From the NCBI GenBank assembly GCA_009783775.1, contig WRCT01000056.1, forward strand, positions 1 to 9,918: 9,918 nt of DNA. Reading direction: 5' to 3'. This document shows, one piece after another, positions 1 to 6,665 of the stretch (positions within the stretch are counted from its first letter, which is position 1; every line of letters starts with the position of its first letter). Below the pieces are notes generated by a model. The model was not told the DNA's origin. It searched no databases and saw only the letters and a program-made list of their open reading frames with translations. This stretch comes from Clostridiales bacterium. GTDB taxonomy: Bacteria > Bacillota > Clostridia > Christensenellales > CAG-138. The position numbers were made by a program, and so were the translations under genes.

Positions 1-63
1 CTTTTGGGTCTTCTTGCGCTTGTCGGCATACTCAACATCACTAAATGATAACTGCTTTTTCAT
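1..63 (-). CDS. IS5-family-like transposase, N-terminal 21 codons (partial)
   Basis: The minus strand reads ATG at 63-61 followed by 20 more open codons to the window edge. The peptide begins MKKQLSFSDVEYADKRKK. This resembles the start of IS5-group DDE transposases, which commonly open with M-x-Q-x-(S/T)-F-(S/A)-D-x-E followed by a basic KR(K/R)xT(R/Q)K stretch. The catalytic DDE residues would lie outside the window. No Shine-Dalgarno site precedes the ATG, and the -10 box lies only 6 bases upstream, so the message may be leaderless. The family call rests on a short N-terminal match and cannot show whether the gene is intact. Confidence 0.7.
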   Translation of the reverse strand, partial: MKKQLSFSDVEYADKRKKTQK

Positions 64-69
64 GCATTC

Positions 70-98
70 ATTATACCATTTTTCGCCCCCGTTCTCAA
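70..98 (-). promoter_or_regulatory. Promoter of the IS transposase
   Basis: On the minus strand, TTGAGA (98-93) is followed by a 17-base spacer and a perfect TATAAT (75-70). The expected transcription start, 6-8 bases downstream, falls on or next to the transposase ATG at 63. The promoter lies just inside the terminal repeat. Confidence 0.65.
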
Positions 99-124
99 GA
101 CTTAATCAGCGGTTCCAATGACGT

Positions 125-143
125 TGTGCGAAAAGAACGCACA
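125..143 (+). repeat. Small hairpin next to the IS end
   Basis: TGTGCG (125-130) and CGCACA (138-143) form a 6-bp stem with a 7-base A-rich loop. It sits between the IS end and the promoter of the WG-repeat gene. No T-run follows, so it is not an obvious terminator. It may be part of the repeat into which the insertion sequence landed. Confidence 0.4.
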
Positions 144-170
144 TTGGCCACTCCCGAATTGTAGCGCGCA

Positions 171-199
171 TTGCCGATTTAGAGAGAAAATGATATACT
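171..199 (+). promoter_or_regulatory. Promoter of the WG-repeat gene
   Basis: TTGCCG (171-176), a 17-base spacer and TATACT (194-199) form a good sigma-A-type promoter. The predicted start near 206 gives a leader of only about 16 bases, beginning at the ribosome binding site. This excludes an upstream TTG at 204 as the start codon. Confidence 0.65.
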
Positions 200-205
200 G
201 CGATT

Positions 206-211
206 GAGGAG
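206..211 (+). promoter_or_regulatory. Ribosome binding site deciding the WG-repeat protein start
   Basis: GAGGAG lies 10 bases before the ATG at 222. It overlaps the in-frame TTG codon at 204, so the longer reading is unlikely. Confidence 0.7.
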
Positions 212-221
212 TGTGACTGCT

Positions 222-1619
222 ATGAGAAATCGGACTGTTTCCCTTGTGTTGGCGATACTGCTTGTCTGCGCGTTTTTACCGAACGGTTTGTTGTCTGCGC
301 TGGCGTCCGGTAATTTGATTCAAATGTTGGTTGAACCGACGATGGACTATTTTATTGTCGGAAATTTCTCCGAAGGTCTAGCGAGGGTTGAGGAAAACGG
401 CAAATGCGGGTTCATTGATATGACAGGCGAGCTTGTCATTCCGCTTGCGTATGACGCCGACAGATACTCGGATTTCTCCGAAGAGCTGGCCTTGGTCTAC
501 AAGGGCGGTCAATATATGGCCGCCTCTCAAAGGATCATGGAGGGCGGCAAATGCGGGTTCATTGACCGAACGGGCAAGGTCGTTATCCCATTGAAATATG
601 ACGGCGCCACAGCTTTTTCCGAAGGCTTGGCTGCAGTCGAAAAGGGCGGCAAGCAATATCTCATCAACCGAAACGGCGAGACTGTTGTTGCCTTGGATAC
701 CTGTTACAGCAATGATATGATGGGTTCTTCCTTCAGCAGTATAGGCATTTCATCTTTTTCCGAAGGTTTGGCGGCGGTTGAGAAGGACGGACAATATGGC
801 TTTATAGATAAAACCGGCAAGGAGGTTATCCCCCTTGGTAAATATGAATCCGCCTGGCGGCCTTTTTCCGATGGATTGACGGCAGTCAGGAAAGACGGCC
901 AATATGGCTTTATTGACAAGGCAGGCGAGGTTGTCATACCTTTTGTGTATGGCTGGGCCAATTCTTTTTCCGACGGTTTGGCAGCGGTCAGCAAGAATAA
1001 GAAATATGGTGTTATAAACAAATCGGGGGAAGTGATTATCCCCTTCGAATATGATAACATAGGGCCTTTTTCCGAAGGGCTGATGAGCTTTGAAAAAGAT
1101 GGTGCGCGAGGATATATGGATGAAACGGGGAAGGTTATTATTTCGCTTGATTATCAGCAAACCGACATATCTTTTTCGAGCGGACCTCTCTTGCCGTTTC
1201 GCAACGGATTCGCGGTGGTGAACAGTATGCTGCTCGAGGAAGACCCGAGAGCAGGCATTATGGATATGTCGGCTTATGAAAAATGGGGCGTTATAGATAA
1301 AACGGGAAAAGAAGTGATACCGCCTGTATATGATTACATCTCCGATTTTGATGAAGGCGTGGCGGTTGTTTTTGTAGGCTTTGCCGATTTTTATCACAAT
1401 CATTTTGTCGGGAACTGGGGTGTTCTGCAAATAGAGGGATGGGTTGCACCGCCGCTCCCCGAGAATGCCGCTCCTGTCATTGTGCCGCCCCTCTCCGAAA
1501 ACAGTATGGCAACACCTATCCTATGGCTATTATTTGGGCTGATTCCTGTCATTGTTATTCTGATAATATGGTGGATTGTCCGCAAACAGAAAAAACCTGC
1601 GCATTCTCCTTTTGAATGA
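222..1619 (+). CDS. Exported, membrane-anchored WG-repeat protein
   Basis: A 465-residue protein made mostly of WG-type repeats. About eight units follow the pattern G-(F/V)-I-(D/N)-x-(T/S)-G-(K/E)-x-V-I-P, each preceded by F-S-(E/D)-G-L-A-x-V; examples are GFIDKTGKEVIP and GVINKSGEVIIP. The units span roughly residues 47-395. Residues 1-29 look like a signal peptide (MRNRT, then a hydrophobic stretch ending ALASG). A proline-rich linker follows the repeats, then a hydrophobic segment at about 430-453 and the basic tail RKQKK. The repeats are therefore probably displayed outside the cell and held by a C-terminal membrane anchor. WG repeats are thought to form a beta-propeller-like or interaction surface; the ligand is unknown. 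The gene has its own promoter and terminator and is a single-gene unit. Start chosen from the ribosome binding site at 206-211. Confidence 0.85.
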   Translation: MRNRTVSLVLAILLVCAFLPNGLLSALASGNLIQMLVEPTMDYFIVGNFSEGLARVEENGKCGFIDMTGELVIPLAYDADRYSDFSEELALVYKGGQYMAASQRIMEGGKCGFIDRTGKVVIPLKYDGATAFSEGLAAVEKGGKQYLINRNGETVVALDTCYSNDMMGSSFSSIGISSFSEGLAAVEKDGQYGFIDKTGKEVIPLGKYESAWRPFSDGLTAVRKDGQYGFIDKAGEVVIPFVYGWANSFSDGLAAVSKNKKYGVINKSGEVIIPFEYDNIGPFSEGLMSFEKDGARGYMDETGKVIISLDYQQTDISFSSGPLLPFRNGFAVVNSMLLEEDPRAGIMDMSAYEKWGVIDKTGKEVIPPVYDYISDFDEGVAVVFVGFADFYHNHFVGNWGVLQIEGWVAPPLPENAAPVIVPPLSENSMATPILWLLFGLIPVIVILIIWWIVRKQKKPAHSPFE

Positions 1620-1644
1620 TATACACAGATACCCTATTTATTCT

Positions 1645-1666
1645 AAACTGCCGCAGGCTGTTTTTT
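1645..1666 (+). terminator. Rho-independent terminator after the WG-repeat gene
   Basis: AAACTGCC (1645-1652) pairs with GGCTGTTT (1656-1663) around a 3-base loop, with one T-T mismatch, and runs into six Ts (1661-1666). The stem and the following TTCCTT match the core hairpin of the repeat element at 4282-4423. Confidence 0.65.
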
Positions 1667-1672
1667 CCTTCG

Positions 1673-1712
1673 CTCAACTCTCAACTCTCAACACTCCACA
1701 ACACTCCACTCT
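1673..1712 (+). repeat. Heptamer tandem repeat, CTCAACT type
   Basis: CTCAACT (1673-1679 and 1680-1686) and CTCAACA (1687-1693) are followed by related CTCCAC and ACACTCC units to 1712. The 14 bases at 1699-1712 recur as the reverse complement at 7213-7226, just after pgsA. Together with the hairpin at 1645-1666 this looks like a one-armed copy of the inverted heptamer elements elsewhere in the window. Confidence 0.7.
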
Positions 1713-1724
1713 ATTTTTGTTTAC

Positions 1725-1753
1725 TTGTCAGCCGATGAATATAGTTGTATAAT
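1725..1753 (+). promoter_or_regulatory. Promoter of ftsK/spoIIIE
   Basis: TTGTCA (1725-1730), a 17-base spacer and a perfect TATAAT (1748-1753). The predicted start near 1760 lies about 20 bases before the translation start. Because the promoter occupies 1725-1753, an in-frame TTG at 1725 cannot be the start codon. Confidence 0.75.
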
Positions 1754-1769
1754 ATCATTAGCAAATTAT

Positions 1770-1776
1770 GAGGTGA
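1770..1776 (+). promoter_or_regulatory. Ribosome binding site deciding the ftsK start
   Basis: GAGGTGA lies 5 bases before a TTG at 1782. A TTG at 1779 is only 2 bases away, which is too close. No ATG or GTG is available nearby in this frame. Confidence 0.65.
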
Positions 1777-1781
1777 GATTG

Positions 1782-4292
1782 TTGGCAAGCAAGAAACCAA
1801 GTCAATCGAAAAAGACGCCGGCGAAAAAGCCTGCGCCCAAGAAGGCGACGCCGAAAAAGCAGGGCAAGGCCGAGGCGCCGGAGCGCGAGGTTCTGGGCGG
1901 GCGCGGCGCGGAGGTGCTGGGGCTGTTTCTGATCGCGCTCGGCGTGCTGCTGGGCATTTATCTATACAGCAGCTCGACCATCTTTCTGGCCGAATGGATC
2001 CGCATTCTGCTCTTTGCCGGCGCGGGCGTGGTCGCCTATGCCCTGCCTCCGGTGTTCGCGCTGCTGGGCATTGTCTCGATCCTGAGCCGCAAGCAGGCGC
2101 GCGTGGCGGGCAGCAAGCCTTTGATCGTCATCACCATTATCCTGGCGATCGCCTTTGTGCACGCCTGCTATCAGGTGCCCTATCGGACCGCGGACGGCGG
2201 CATGGTCCGGCTTTGGGATTATATTCTGAACCTTTATGACCGGGGCGTGGAGCCGCCCCGCACCGGCGGCGGCATTGTCGGCGGGCTGATCTGCTATATT
2301 TTGCAGCTCATCGGCGGCAGCGCGATGTGCTGGATCGCGCTTTCGGTCGGGCTGGCGATCTGCGTTATGCTGCTCACGCGCGTCTCGCTGCGCGCCCTGG
2401 GCGAGGTGTTCGGCACGAGCGTAAAGCGCGTCTTCGAGCGCATGGATATCCAGGACGACATCGAAGTCGAGATCCCTGTGCGCGGCAAGCGGCTCTATGT
2501 GGAGGCGATCGACGCCGAGGCCACGCGCAAACCAAAGCCGCGCGTGCGCAAGGGGCGGATTCCCTTTGACGAGCGGTTCACCGTGCCCGACGCGGGCCCC
2601 GAACAGGCGAAACCGGAGATTGAGTTTATGCCGCTCGCCGGCCGATTGCAAATGAAGGATACCGCGCCGGAGGCTGCTGTAACTGACGATTTTGAGCCCG
2701 AAGATGATGTGCCGTTTGCCGTGCCGGCGCGGCAGACGCCGGATTCCAGATTCCAGATTCCAGAAACGGAGGGGAAACCAAAAGACGCCCCCCCCACTGA
2801 CCACTGCCCACTGACCGCTGACCACTGCGACTACGTCTACCCCTCTATCGACTACCTGACCACGGCCAACGAAAGCAAAAAAGGCGGGGGCAGTCCCGAG
2901 GCCACGGCGCGGCTTTTGGAGAGCACTTTGGCCAGCTTTAACATCGCCGCGAAGGTCGTGCACTATTCCGTCGGGCCGACCGTGACCCGCTTTGAATTGC
3001 AGCCCGCGCCCGGCGTGCGCGTGAACCGCATTACGACTTTGAGCAACGACATCGCCTTGGCGCTGGCGGCGCAGCGCGTGCGCATTGAGGCGCCGATCCC
3101 GGGCAAGGCGGCCGTGGGCATTGAGATCCCCAACAAGGACACCGCCACCGTGGTGCTGCGCGACATCATCGCCAGTCCCGCGTTCGCCAACGCGGCCTCG
3201 CCCGTCACGCTGGCGCTGGGTAAGGACACGGCCGGCAAGGCCGTGGTGGCCGACCTGGTCAAAATGCCGCATATGCTGATCGCAGGCGCGACCGGCTCGG
3301 GCAAGAGCGTTTGTATCAACGATTTGATCATCTCGATGGTCTATAAGTCCTCGCCCGCCGAGCTGCGCTTTATCCTGATCGACCCGAAACGGGTGGAGCT
3401 GTCCTCCTTTGCCGCCCTGCCGCATTTGCTGATCCCCGTGGTGGACGATCCCAAGAAGGCGGCTGGCGCGCTGCGCTGGGCGGTGAACGAGATGACGACG
3501 CGCTACAAGCGGTTCAGCGAAGTGGGCGCGCGCGACATTGCGCGGTTCAACCAGCTGCAAAAAGAACCGGCGGATTATCTGCCCAAGGTGGTCATTATCA
3601 TCGACGAGCTGGCCGACCTGATGATGGTCGCGCCGACCGAAGTGGAGGAATGCATTTGCCGCTGCGCGCAGCTTGGCCGCGCGGCGGGCATTCACCTGAT
3701 CGTCGCCACGCAGCGGCCGTCGGTGGACGTCATCACCGGCCTGATCAAGGCCAACATTCCCAGCCGCTGCGCGTTAGCGGTGAGCTCGGCGACCAACTCG
3801 CGCATTATCCTGGACCGCTCGGGTGCGGAAAAACTGCTGGGCGCGGGCGATATGCTCTTTCATCCGAACGGCGCGGGCGAGCCGATCCGTTTGCAGTGCG
3901 CCTATGTCTCCGACGAGGAGGTCGGGCGCGTGACGCGGCACTTTAAGAAACAGGAGGCGCCGCAGTTTGACGAACAGATCATCGCGGACGTGGACAAGGC
4001 GGCCAAGGGCGGCGCGGTCGGCGGCGTGTTCGGCGAGGGCAAGCAGGAGGACGATCTGCTGGGCGAGGCGGTGCGCACCGTTTTGGACTGCGGCAATGCC
4101 TCCATCTCCATGATCCAGCGCCGCCTGCGCGTGGGTTACGCGCGCGCCGCGCGGCTGATCGACATCATGGAGCAAAAGCATTATGTGTCCGAAGGCGAGG
4201 GCAGCAAGCCGCGCAAGGTCCTGATCTCGCGAATGGAATACCATCGCGTGTTTGGGGAGGAGCAACCCTTGTTTGAGGAAGTTGACAGTTGA
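1782..4292 (+). CDS. ftsK: DNA translocase FtsK/SpoIIIE
   Basis: This 836-residue membrane-anchored DNA pump moves chromosomal DNA through the closing septum; in sporulating Firmicutes the SpoIIIE paralogue fills the forespore. The start is a TTG, chosen by promoter and ribosome binding site. After a Lys/Pro/Ala-rich leader come transmembrane segments at about 43-61, 74-101, 112-129 and 163-199. A variable linker runs to about 360. The RecA-like motor has Walker A GATGSGKS (502-509), Walker B VVIIIDELADL (from 603) and the family signature ATQRPSVDVITGLIKANIPS. A winged-helix gamma domain that would read oriented DNA motifs lies at about 757-816. Two heptamer repeats are translated in the linker (residues 321-328 and 339-350), and the last three codons and the stop lie in a third repeat. 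Whether this is FtsK or SpoIIIE in function cannot be decided here. Confidence 0.95.
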   Translation: MASKKPSQSKKTPAKKPAPKKATPKKQGKAEAPEREVLGGRGAEVLGLFLIALGVLLGIYLYSSSTIFLAEWIRILLFAGAGVVAYALPPVFALLGIVSILSRKQARVAGSKPLIVITIILAIAFVHACYQVPYRTADGGMVRLWDYILNLYDRGVEPPRTGGGIVGGLICYILQLIGGSAMCWIALSVGLAICVMLLTRVSLRALGEVFGTSVKRVFERMDIQDDIEVEIPVRGKRLYVEAIDAEATRKPKPRVRKGRIPFDERFTVPDAGPEQAKPEIEFMPLAGRLQMKDTAPEAAVTDDFEPEDDVPFAVPARQTPDSRFQIPETEGKPKDAPPTDHCPLTADHCDYVYPSIDYLTTANESKKGGGSPEATARLLESTLASFNIAAKVVHYSVGPTVTRFELQPAPGVRVNRITTLSNDIALALAAQRVRIEAPIPGKAAVGIEIPNKDTATVVLRDIIASPAFANAASPVTLALGKDTAGKAVVADLVKMPHMLIAGATGSGKSVCINDLIISMVYKSSPAELRFILIDPKRVELSSFAALPHLLIPVVDDPKKAAGALRWAVNEMTTRYKRFSEVGARDIARFNQLQKEPADYLPKVVIIIDELADLMMVAPTEVEECICRCAQLGRAAGIHLIVATQRPSVDVITGLIKANIPSRCALAVSSATNSRIILDRSGAEKLLGAGDMLFHPNGAGEPIRLQCAYVSDEEVGRVTRHFKKQEAPQFDEQIIADVDKAAKGGAVGGVFGEGKQEDDLLGEAVRTVLDCGNASISMIQRRLRVGYARAARLIDIMEQKHYVSEGEGSKPRKVLISRMEYHRVFGEEQPLFEEVDS
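2742..2763 (+). repeat. In-frame heptamer repeat GATTCCA x3 in ftsK
   Basis: Three exact GATTCCA units plus one base, translated as part of DSRFQIPE in the linker between the membrane and motor domains. Confidence 0.75.
2796..2827 (+). repeat. In-frame heptamer repeat ACTGACC type in ftsK
   Basis: Units ACTGACC, ACTGCCC, ACTGACC, GCTGACC and a partial ACTG, translated as TDHCPLTADHCD (residues 339-350). The reverse complement of the same heptamer, CAGTGGT or GGTCAGT by phase, is repeated in rimO at 5580-5612. Confidence 0.8.
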
Positions 4293-4423
4293 CAGGGGAC
4301 AGTTGACAGGGGACAGTTGACAGTTGAGGAGGGTTTTCTCCGAAAACCTTTTTATTATAATTTAGAAAACTGTGGAACAGTTTTTTCCTTAACTGTCCAC
4401 TGTCACCTGTCACCTGTCAACTC
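4282..4423 (+). repeat. Inverted heptamer element between ftsK and the SDR gene
   Basis: The left arm (4282-4330) is seven heptamers of TTGACAG or GGGACAG, the last degenerate. The right arm (4391-4423) is the reverse complement type, with CTGTC every 7 bases. The 60-base core carries two hairpins: 4332-4348 with a T-run, and AAAACTG (4366-4372) with CAGTTTT (4378-4384). The left arm encodes the last residues VDS and the TGA stop of ftsK. The right arm ends just before the AGGAGG site of the next gene. Confidence 0.85.
4332..4353 (+). terminator. Rho-independent terminator after ftsK
   Basis: GGTTTTC (4332-4338) and GAAAACC (4342-4348) form a perfect 7-bp stem with a 3-base loop, followed by TTTTT (4349-4353). 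A second hairpin (4366-4384) also ends in a T-run. Transcription of the SDR gene probably needs its own start or readthrough. Confidence 0.7.
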
Positions 4424-4443
4424 TAAAAAGGAGGGAAACATCA

Positions 4444-5238
4444 ATGAACCATGAATCATACTTCGCCAACAAATCCGCCATAGTGACCGGCGCGGCGTCG
4501 GGCATTGGGCTGGCGCTTTGCGAGGCCTTGCTGGAGGCGGGCGCAAGCGTGACGATGGCGGACCGGAACGAGGCGTTGCTGGTTGAGTCCGCTGCGGGCC
4601 TGGCCGCCTATGGGGAGCGGGTAACCACCGCCGCCGTGGACGTGACCCGACAGGAAGAGGTCGCGGCCCTGGTGCAGAATGCGGCGGCAAGCTGCGGGCG
4701 GCTGGACCTTTTGTTCAACAACGCGGGCGTGACCTGGCTGGGTCCGGCCGACGACCTGACGCTGGATATCTGGCGGCGGGTGATCGACATCGACCTCTGG
4801 GGCGTGATCTACGGCGTGGACGCCGCGCTGCCCATTATGCTGCGTCAGGGCAGCGGCCATATCGTCAATACGGCTTCGGTCTGGGGCCTTGTGCCCAGCG
4901 TAAACGGCGCGCCCTATGCCGCCGCCAAACACGCGGTTGTGGGCCTCTCCGAATCCCTGCGCCTGGAGCTTGCGCCCGGGGGCATTGCTGTCTCCGTGGT
5001 CTGCCCCGGCGCGGTGGCGACGCCCATCTTCGGGGATGTGGACATCCCGCCCGATGCGCTGACCCCGCGGCAGGCCGCGAAAGTAATACTGGGGGGCGTG
5101 GCCCGACAGGAGGGGATCATTGTCGTGGGCGACGACGCCGCGAACCTGTTGCAGTATTACCGCGCCGAACCGGAGGCCTGCGGCCAGATTCTGCGAGACA
5201 TGACCCAGGCGCAGATGGACAGCGCAAAGTCAAAGTAG
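4444..5238 (+). CDS. Short-chain dehydrogenase/reductase (SDR), NAD(P)-dependent
   Basis: A 264-residue classical SDR, cytoplasmic, that should oxidise an alcohol or reduce a carbonyl; the substrate cannot be read from sequence. The Rossmann glycine motif TGAASGIG is at 15-22, and Asp40 after the second strand suggests NAD(H) over NADP(H). NNAG is at 92-95, and the catalytic set is Ser145, Tyr158 and Lys162 (YAAAK), followed by CPGAVATP. One oddity is Asp117 in IDIDLWG, where classical SDRs have the active-site Asn of the N-S-Y-K tetrad. AGGAGG at about 4431 supports the ATG start. The stop abuts the rimO start, so the two genes are probably cotranscribed and coupled. An SDR is not a usual member of this housekeeping cluster. 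Confidence 0.9.
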   Translation: MNHESYFANKSAIVTGAASGIGLALCEALLEAGASVTMADRNEALLVESAAGLAAYGERVTTAAVDVTRQEEVAALVQNAAASCGRLDLLFNNAGVTWLGPADDLTLDIWRRVIDIDLWGVIYGVDAALPIMLRQGSGHIVNTASVWGLVPSVNGAPYAAAKHAVVGLSESLRLELAPGGIAVSVVCPGAVATPIFGDVDIPPDALTPRQAAKVILGGVARQEGIIVVGDDAANLLQYYRAEPEACGQILRDMTQAQMDSAKSK

Positions 5239-6540
5239 ATGAAGATCGGCGTGATATCTTTAGGCTGTTCCAAGAACCTGGTGGACACCGAGACCGCGCT
5301 GGGCCTCTTGGTCGCGGCGGGGCATGAGATCTGCACCGATCCCGAACAGGCCGAGGCCCTGCTGGTGAATACCTGCGGTTTTATCGCGCCCGCCAAGGAG
5401 GAATCCATCGAGGCGATCCTGGAGGCGGCGCAGTATAAGCAAACGGGCGCGTGCAGGATGCTGATCGTGACTGGCTGTCTTTCCGAACGTTACCGGAGCG
5501 AATTGCCGAACGAGCTGCCGGAGGTGGATATCTGGCTCGGCGTGCGGGAGTACGATCGCCTGCCTGCTTTGCTGGCAGGCAGTGGTCAGTGGTCAGTGGT
5601 CAGTGGTCAGTGCGCTCCTCGTATCCTGGCAACCCCGCCCTGGCGGGCGTATCTGCGCATTGCCGACGGCTGTGACAACCGCTGCGCCTACTGCGCGATC
5701 CCGGGCATTCGCGGGCCGCTGCAAAGCGAGCCGATGGAGCGTCTGCTAAACGAGGCCAAGCGGCTGGCCGACGCGGGCGTGACGGAGCTTTCGCTCATCG
5801 CGCAGGATACCTCGGGTTACGGGCGCGACCTCTACGGCGAGCCACGGCTGATCGAACTGCTGAAGGCGCTGAGCGGGATCGGGGCTTTGCGCTGGATCCG
5901 CCTGCTCTATACCTACCCCGACACGGTGAACCCCGCGCTTTTGGACACGCTGGCGGGGCGGCCCAACCTGGTGCCCTATCTGGATATGCCCTTGCAGCAT
6001 ATCAACGACAATATTCTGCGGCGCATGAACCGGCGCGGCAGCAAGGCCGAGATCTGCGCGCTGCTGGATTATCTGTTCGCGCGGCACCCGAACTTTACGC
6101 TGCGCACAACGGCCATGGTGGGGTTCCCGGGCGAGACGGACGAGCAGTTTTCCGAGCTGCTCACGTTCCTGTCCAGCTATCCTTTCGACCGCGTGGGCGC
6201 CTTTGCCTTCTCGCCGGAGGAGGACACGCCCGCCTATACCATGCCCGGCCAGGTGCCCAAGGCCTTAAAGCAGGAGCGGCTGGCGCGGCTGATGGAGGCG
6301 CAGAAGGGGATTTCCCAAACGCGCAACCGGCGGCACCTGGGCGAGGAAACGCTTATGCTTATTGAGCGTCTCGAAGATAACCAAACCGTCGGCCGCACGC
6401 TTTGGCACGCGCCGGAGGTGGACGGGGTTGTCTCGATTCCACGTTCGCCGGCCCACTGCGTGGGCGGCTATGTTCGCGTCCGCATTACGGAGGCGGACGC
6501 GTATGATATGAAAGGAGAGAGTTTAAGTAATAGGGAATAA
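5239..6540 (+). CDS. rimO: Ribosomal protein S12 methylthiotransferase RimO
   Basis: A 433-residue radical-SAM enzyme that adds a methylthio group to the conserved aspartate of ribosomal protein S12, using two [4Fe-4S] clusters. The N-terminal UPF0004 domain has Cys10 (GCSKNLVD), Cys46 (NTCGF) and Cys80 (TGCLSER). The radical-SAM motif CDNRCAYC supplies Cys145, Cys149 and Cys152. A TRAM-like domain follows at the C-terminus (LIERL.., ITEADAYDMKGE). GCSKNLVD and IRGP after the second cluster favour RimO over MiaB. The linker between the two cluster domains contains a translated heptamer repeat (residues 114-125), and the last residues SNRE and the stop lie in another repeat. The ATG directly follows the SDR stop and has no clear Shine-Dalgarno site, which suggests translational coupling. 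Confidence 0.95.
   Translation: MKIGVISLGCSKNLVDTETALGLLVAAGHEICTDPEQAEALLVNTCGFIAPAKEESIEAILEAAQYKQTGACRMLIVTGCLSERYRSELPNELPEVDIWLGVREYDRLPALLAGSGQWSVVSGQCAPRILATPPWRAYLRIADGCDNRCAYCAIPGIRGPLQSEPMERLLNEAKRLADAGVTELSLIAQDTSGYGRDLYGEPRLIELLKALSGIGALRWIRLLYTYPDTVNPALLDTLAGRPNLVPYLDMPLQHINDNILRRMNRRGSKAEICALLDYLFARHPNFTLRTTAMVGFPGETDEQFSELLTFLSSYPFDRVGAFAFSPEEDTPAYTMPGQVPKALKQERLARLMEAQKGISQTRNRRHLGEETLMLIERLEDNQTVGRTLWHAPEVDGVVSIPRSPAHCVGGYVRVRITEADAYDMKGESLSNRE
5580..5612 (+). repeat. In-frame heptamer repeat CAGTGGT x4.7 in rimO
   Basis: Four exact CAGTGGT units and a partial CAGTG, encoding GSGQWSVVSGQC in the linker between the UPF0004 and radical-SAM domains. It is the opposite orientation of the heptamer in ftsK at 2796-2827. 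The exactness of the units suggests recent insertion or expansion. Confidence 0.85.
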
Positions 6541-6653
6541 GGAATAGTGAAGGTGTGCTGACGCACATTTGATGGGTGCCTGAATTGTAATTGAAAAAAC
6601 TGCGCCAGCAGTTTTATCGTCAACTATTCCTTATTCCTTATTCCTTATTACTT
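6525..6653 (+). repeat. Inverted heptamer element between rimO and pgsA
   Basis: The left arm (6525-6548) is AAGTAAT-AGGGAAT-AAGGAAT-AGT. The right arm (6623-6653) is its reverse complement with one extra AAGGAAT unit. The core has two hairpins: TGTGC/GCACA (6554-6567) and AAAACTGC/GCAGTTTT (6596-6615, 4-base loop). The left arm supplies the rimO stop codon; the right arm ends 12 bases before the pgsA ATG. Confidence 0.85.
6596..6615 (+). terminator. Possible terminator hairpin upstream of pgsA
   Basis: An 8-bp perfect stem, AAAACTGC with GCAGTTTT, and a 4-base loop GCCA. The T-run is only four bases and is part of the stem, so termination may be partial. It would separate rimO and pgsA transcription. 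Confidence 0.4.
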
Positions 6654-6665
6654 CGAAAAACACTT

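Larger units (their letters stand above)
1..116 (-). mobile_element. End of an IS5-family-like insertion sequence (partial)
   Basis: This is the promoter-proximal end of an insertion sequence that continues beyond the left edge. Read on the minus strand from 116, the terminus is GGAACCGCTGATTAAGTCTT. It matches 17 of 20 positions of the right terminal repeat of the small element ending at 7578, and its GGAA..C.CTGA pattern resembles IS5-group ends as I know them. The adjacent host bases AATG (117-120) are the same four bases that flank the small element on both sides. Seen: terminus, flank and transposase start. Inferred: family and boundary, because the other end is outside the window. Confidence 0.7.

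Noticed and set aside
1962..3695. A 577-codon open frame on the minus strand opposite ftsK
   Set aside because: It is antisense to clear FtsK motifs, has an Arg/His-rich composition typical of GC-rich shadow frames, and shows no family signature.
4356..4361. TATAAT as a promoter for the SDR-rimO pair
   Set aside because: No acceptable -35 box lies 16-18 bases upstream, and it follows directly on the terminator T-run, where AT-rich matches are expected.
4282..4423. Short regularly spaced repeats as a CRISPR array
   Set aside because: The units are contiguous 7-mers without unique spacers, and no cas gene is present.
6591..6665. Longer PgsA starting at TTG 6591
   Set aside because: The extra 25 residues are coded by the heptamer element, and the ATG at 6666 gives the usual family N-terminus.
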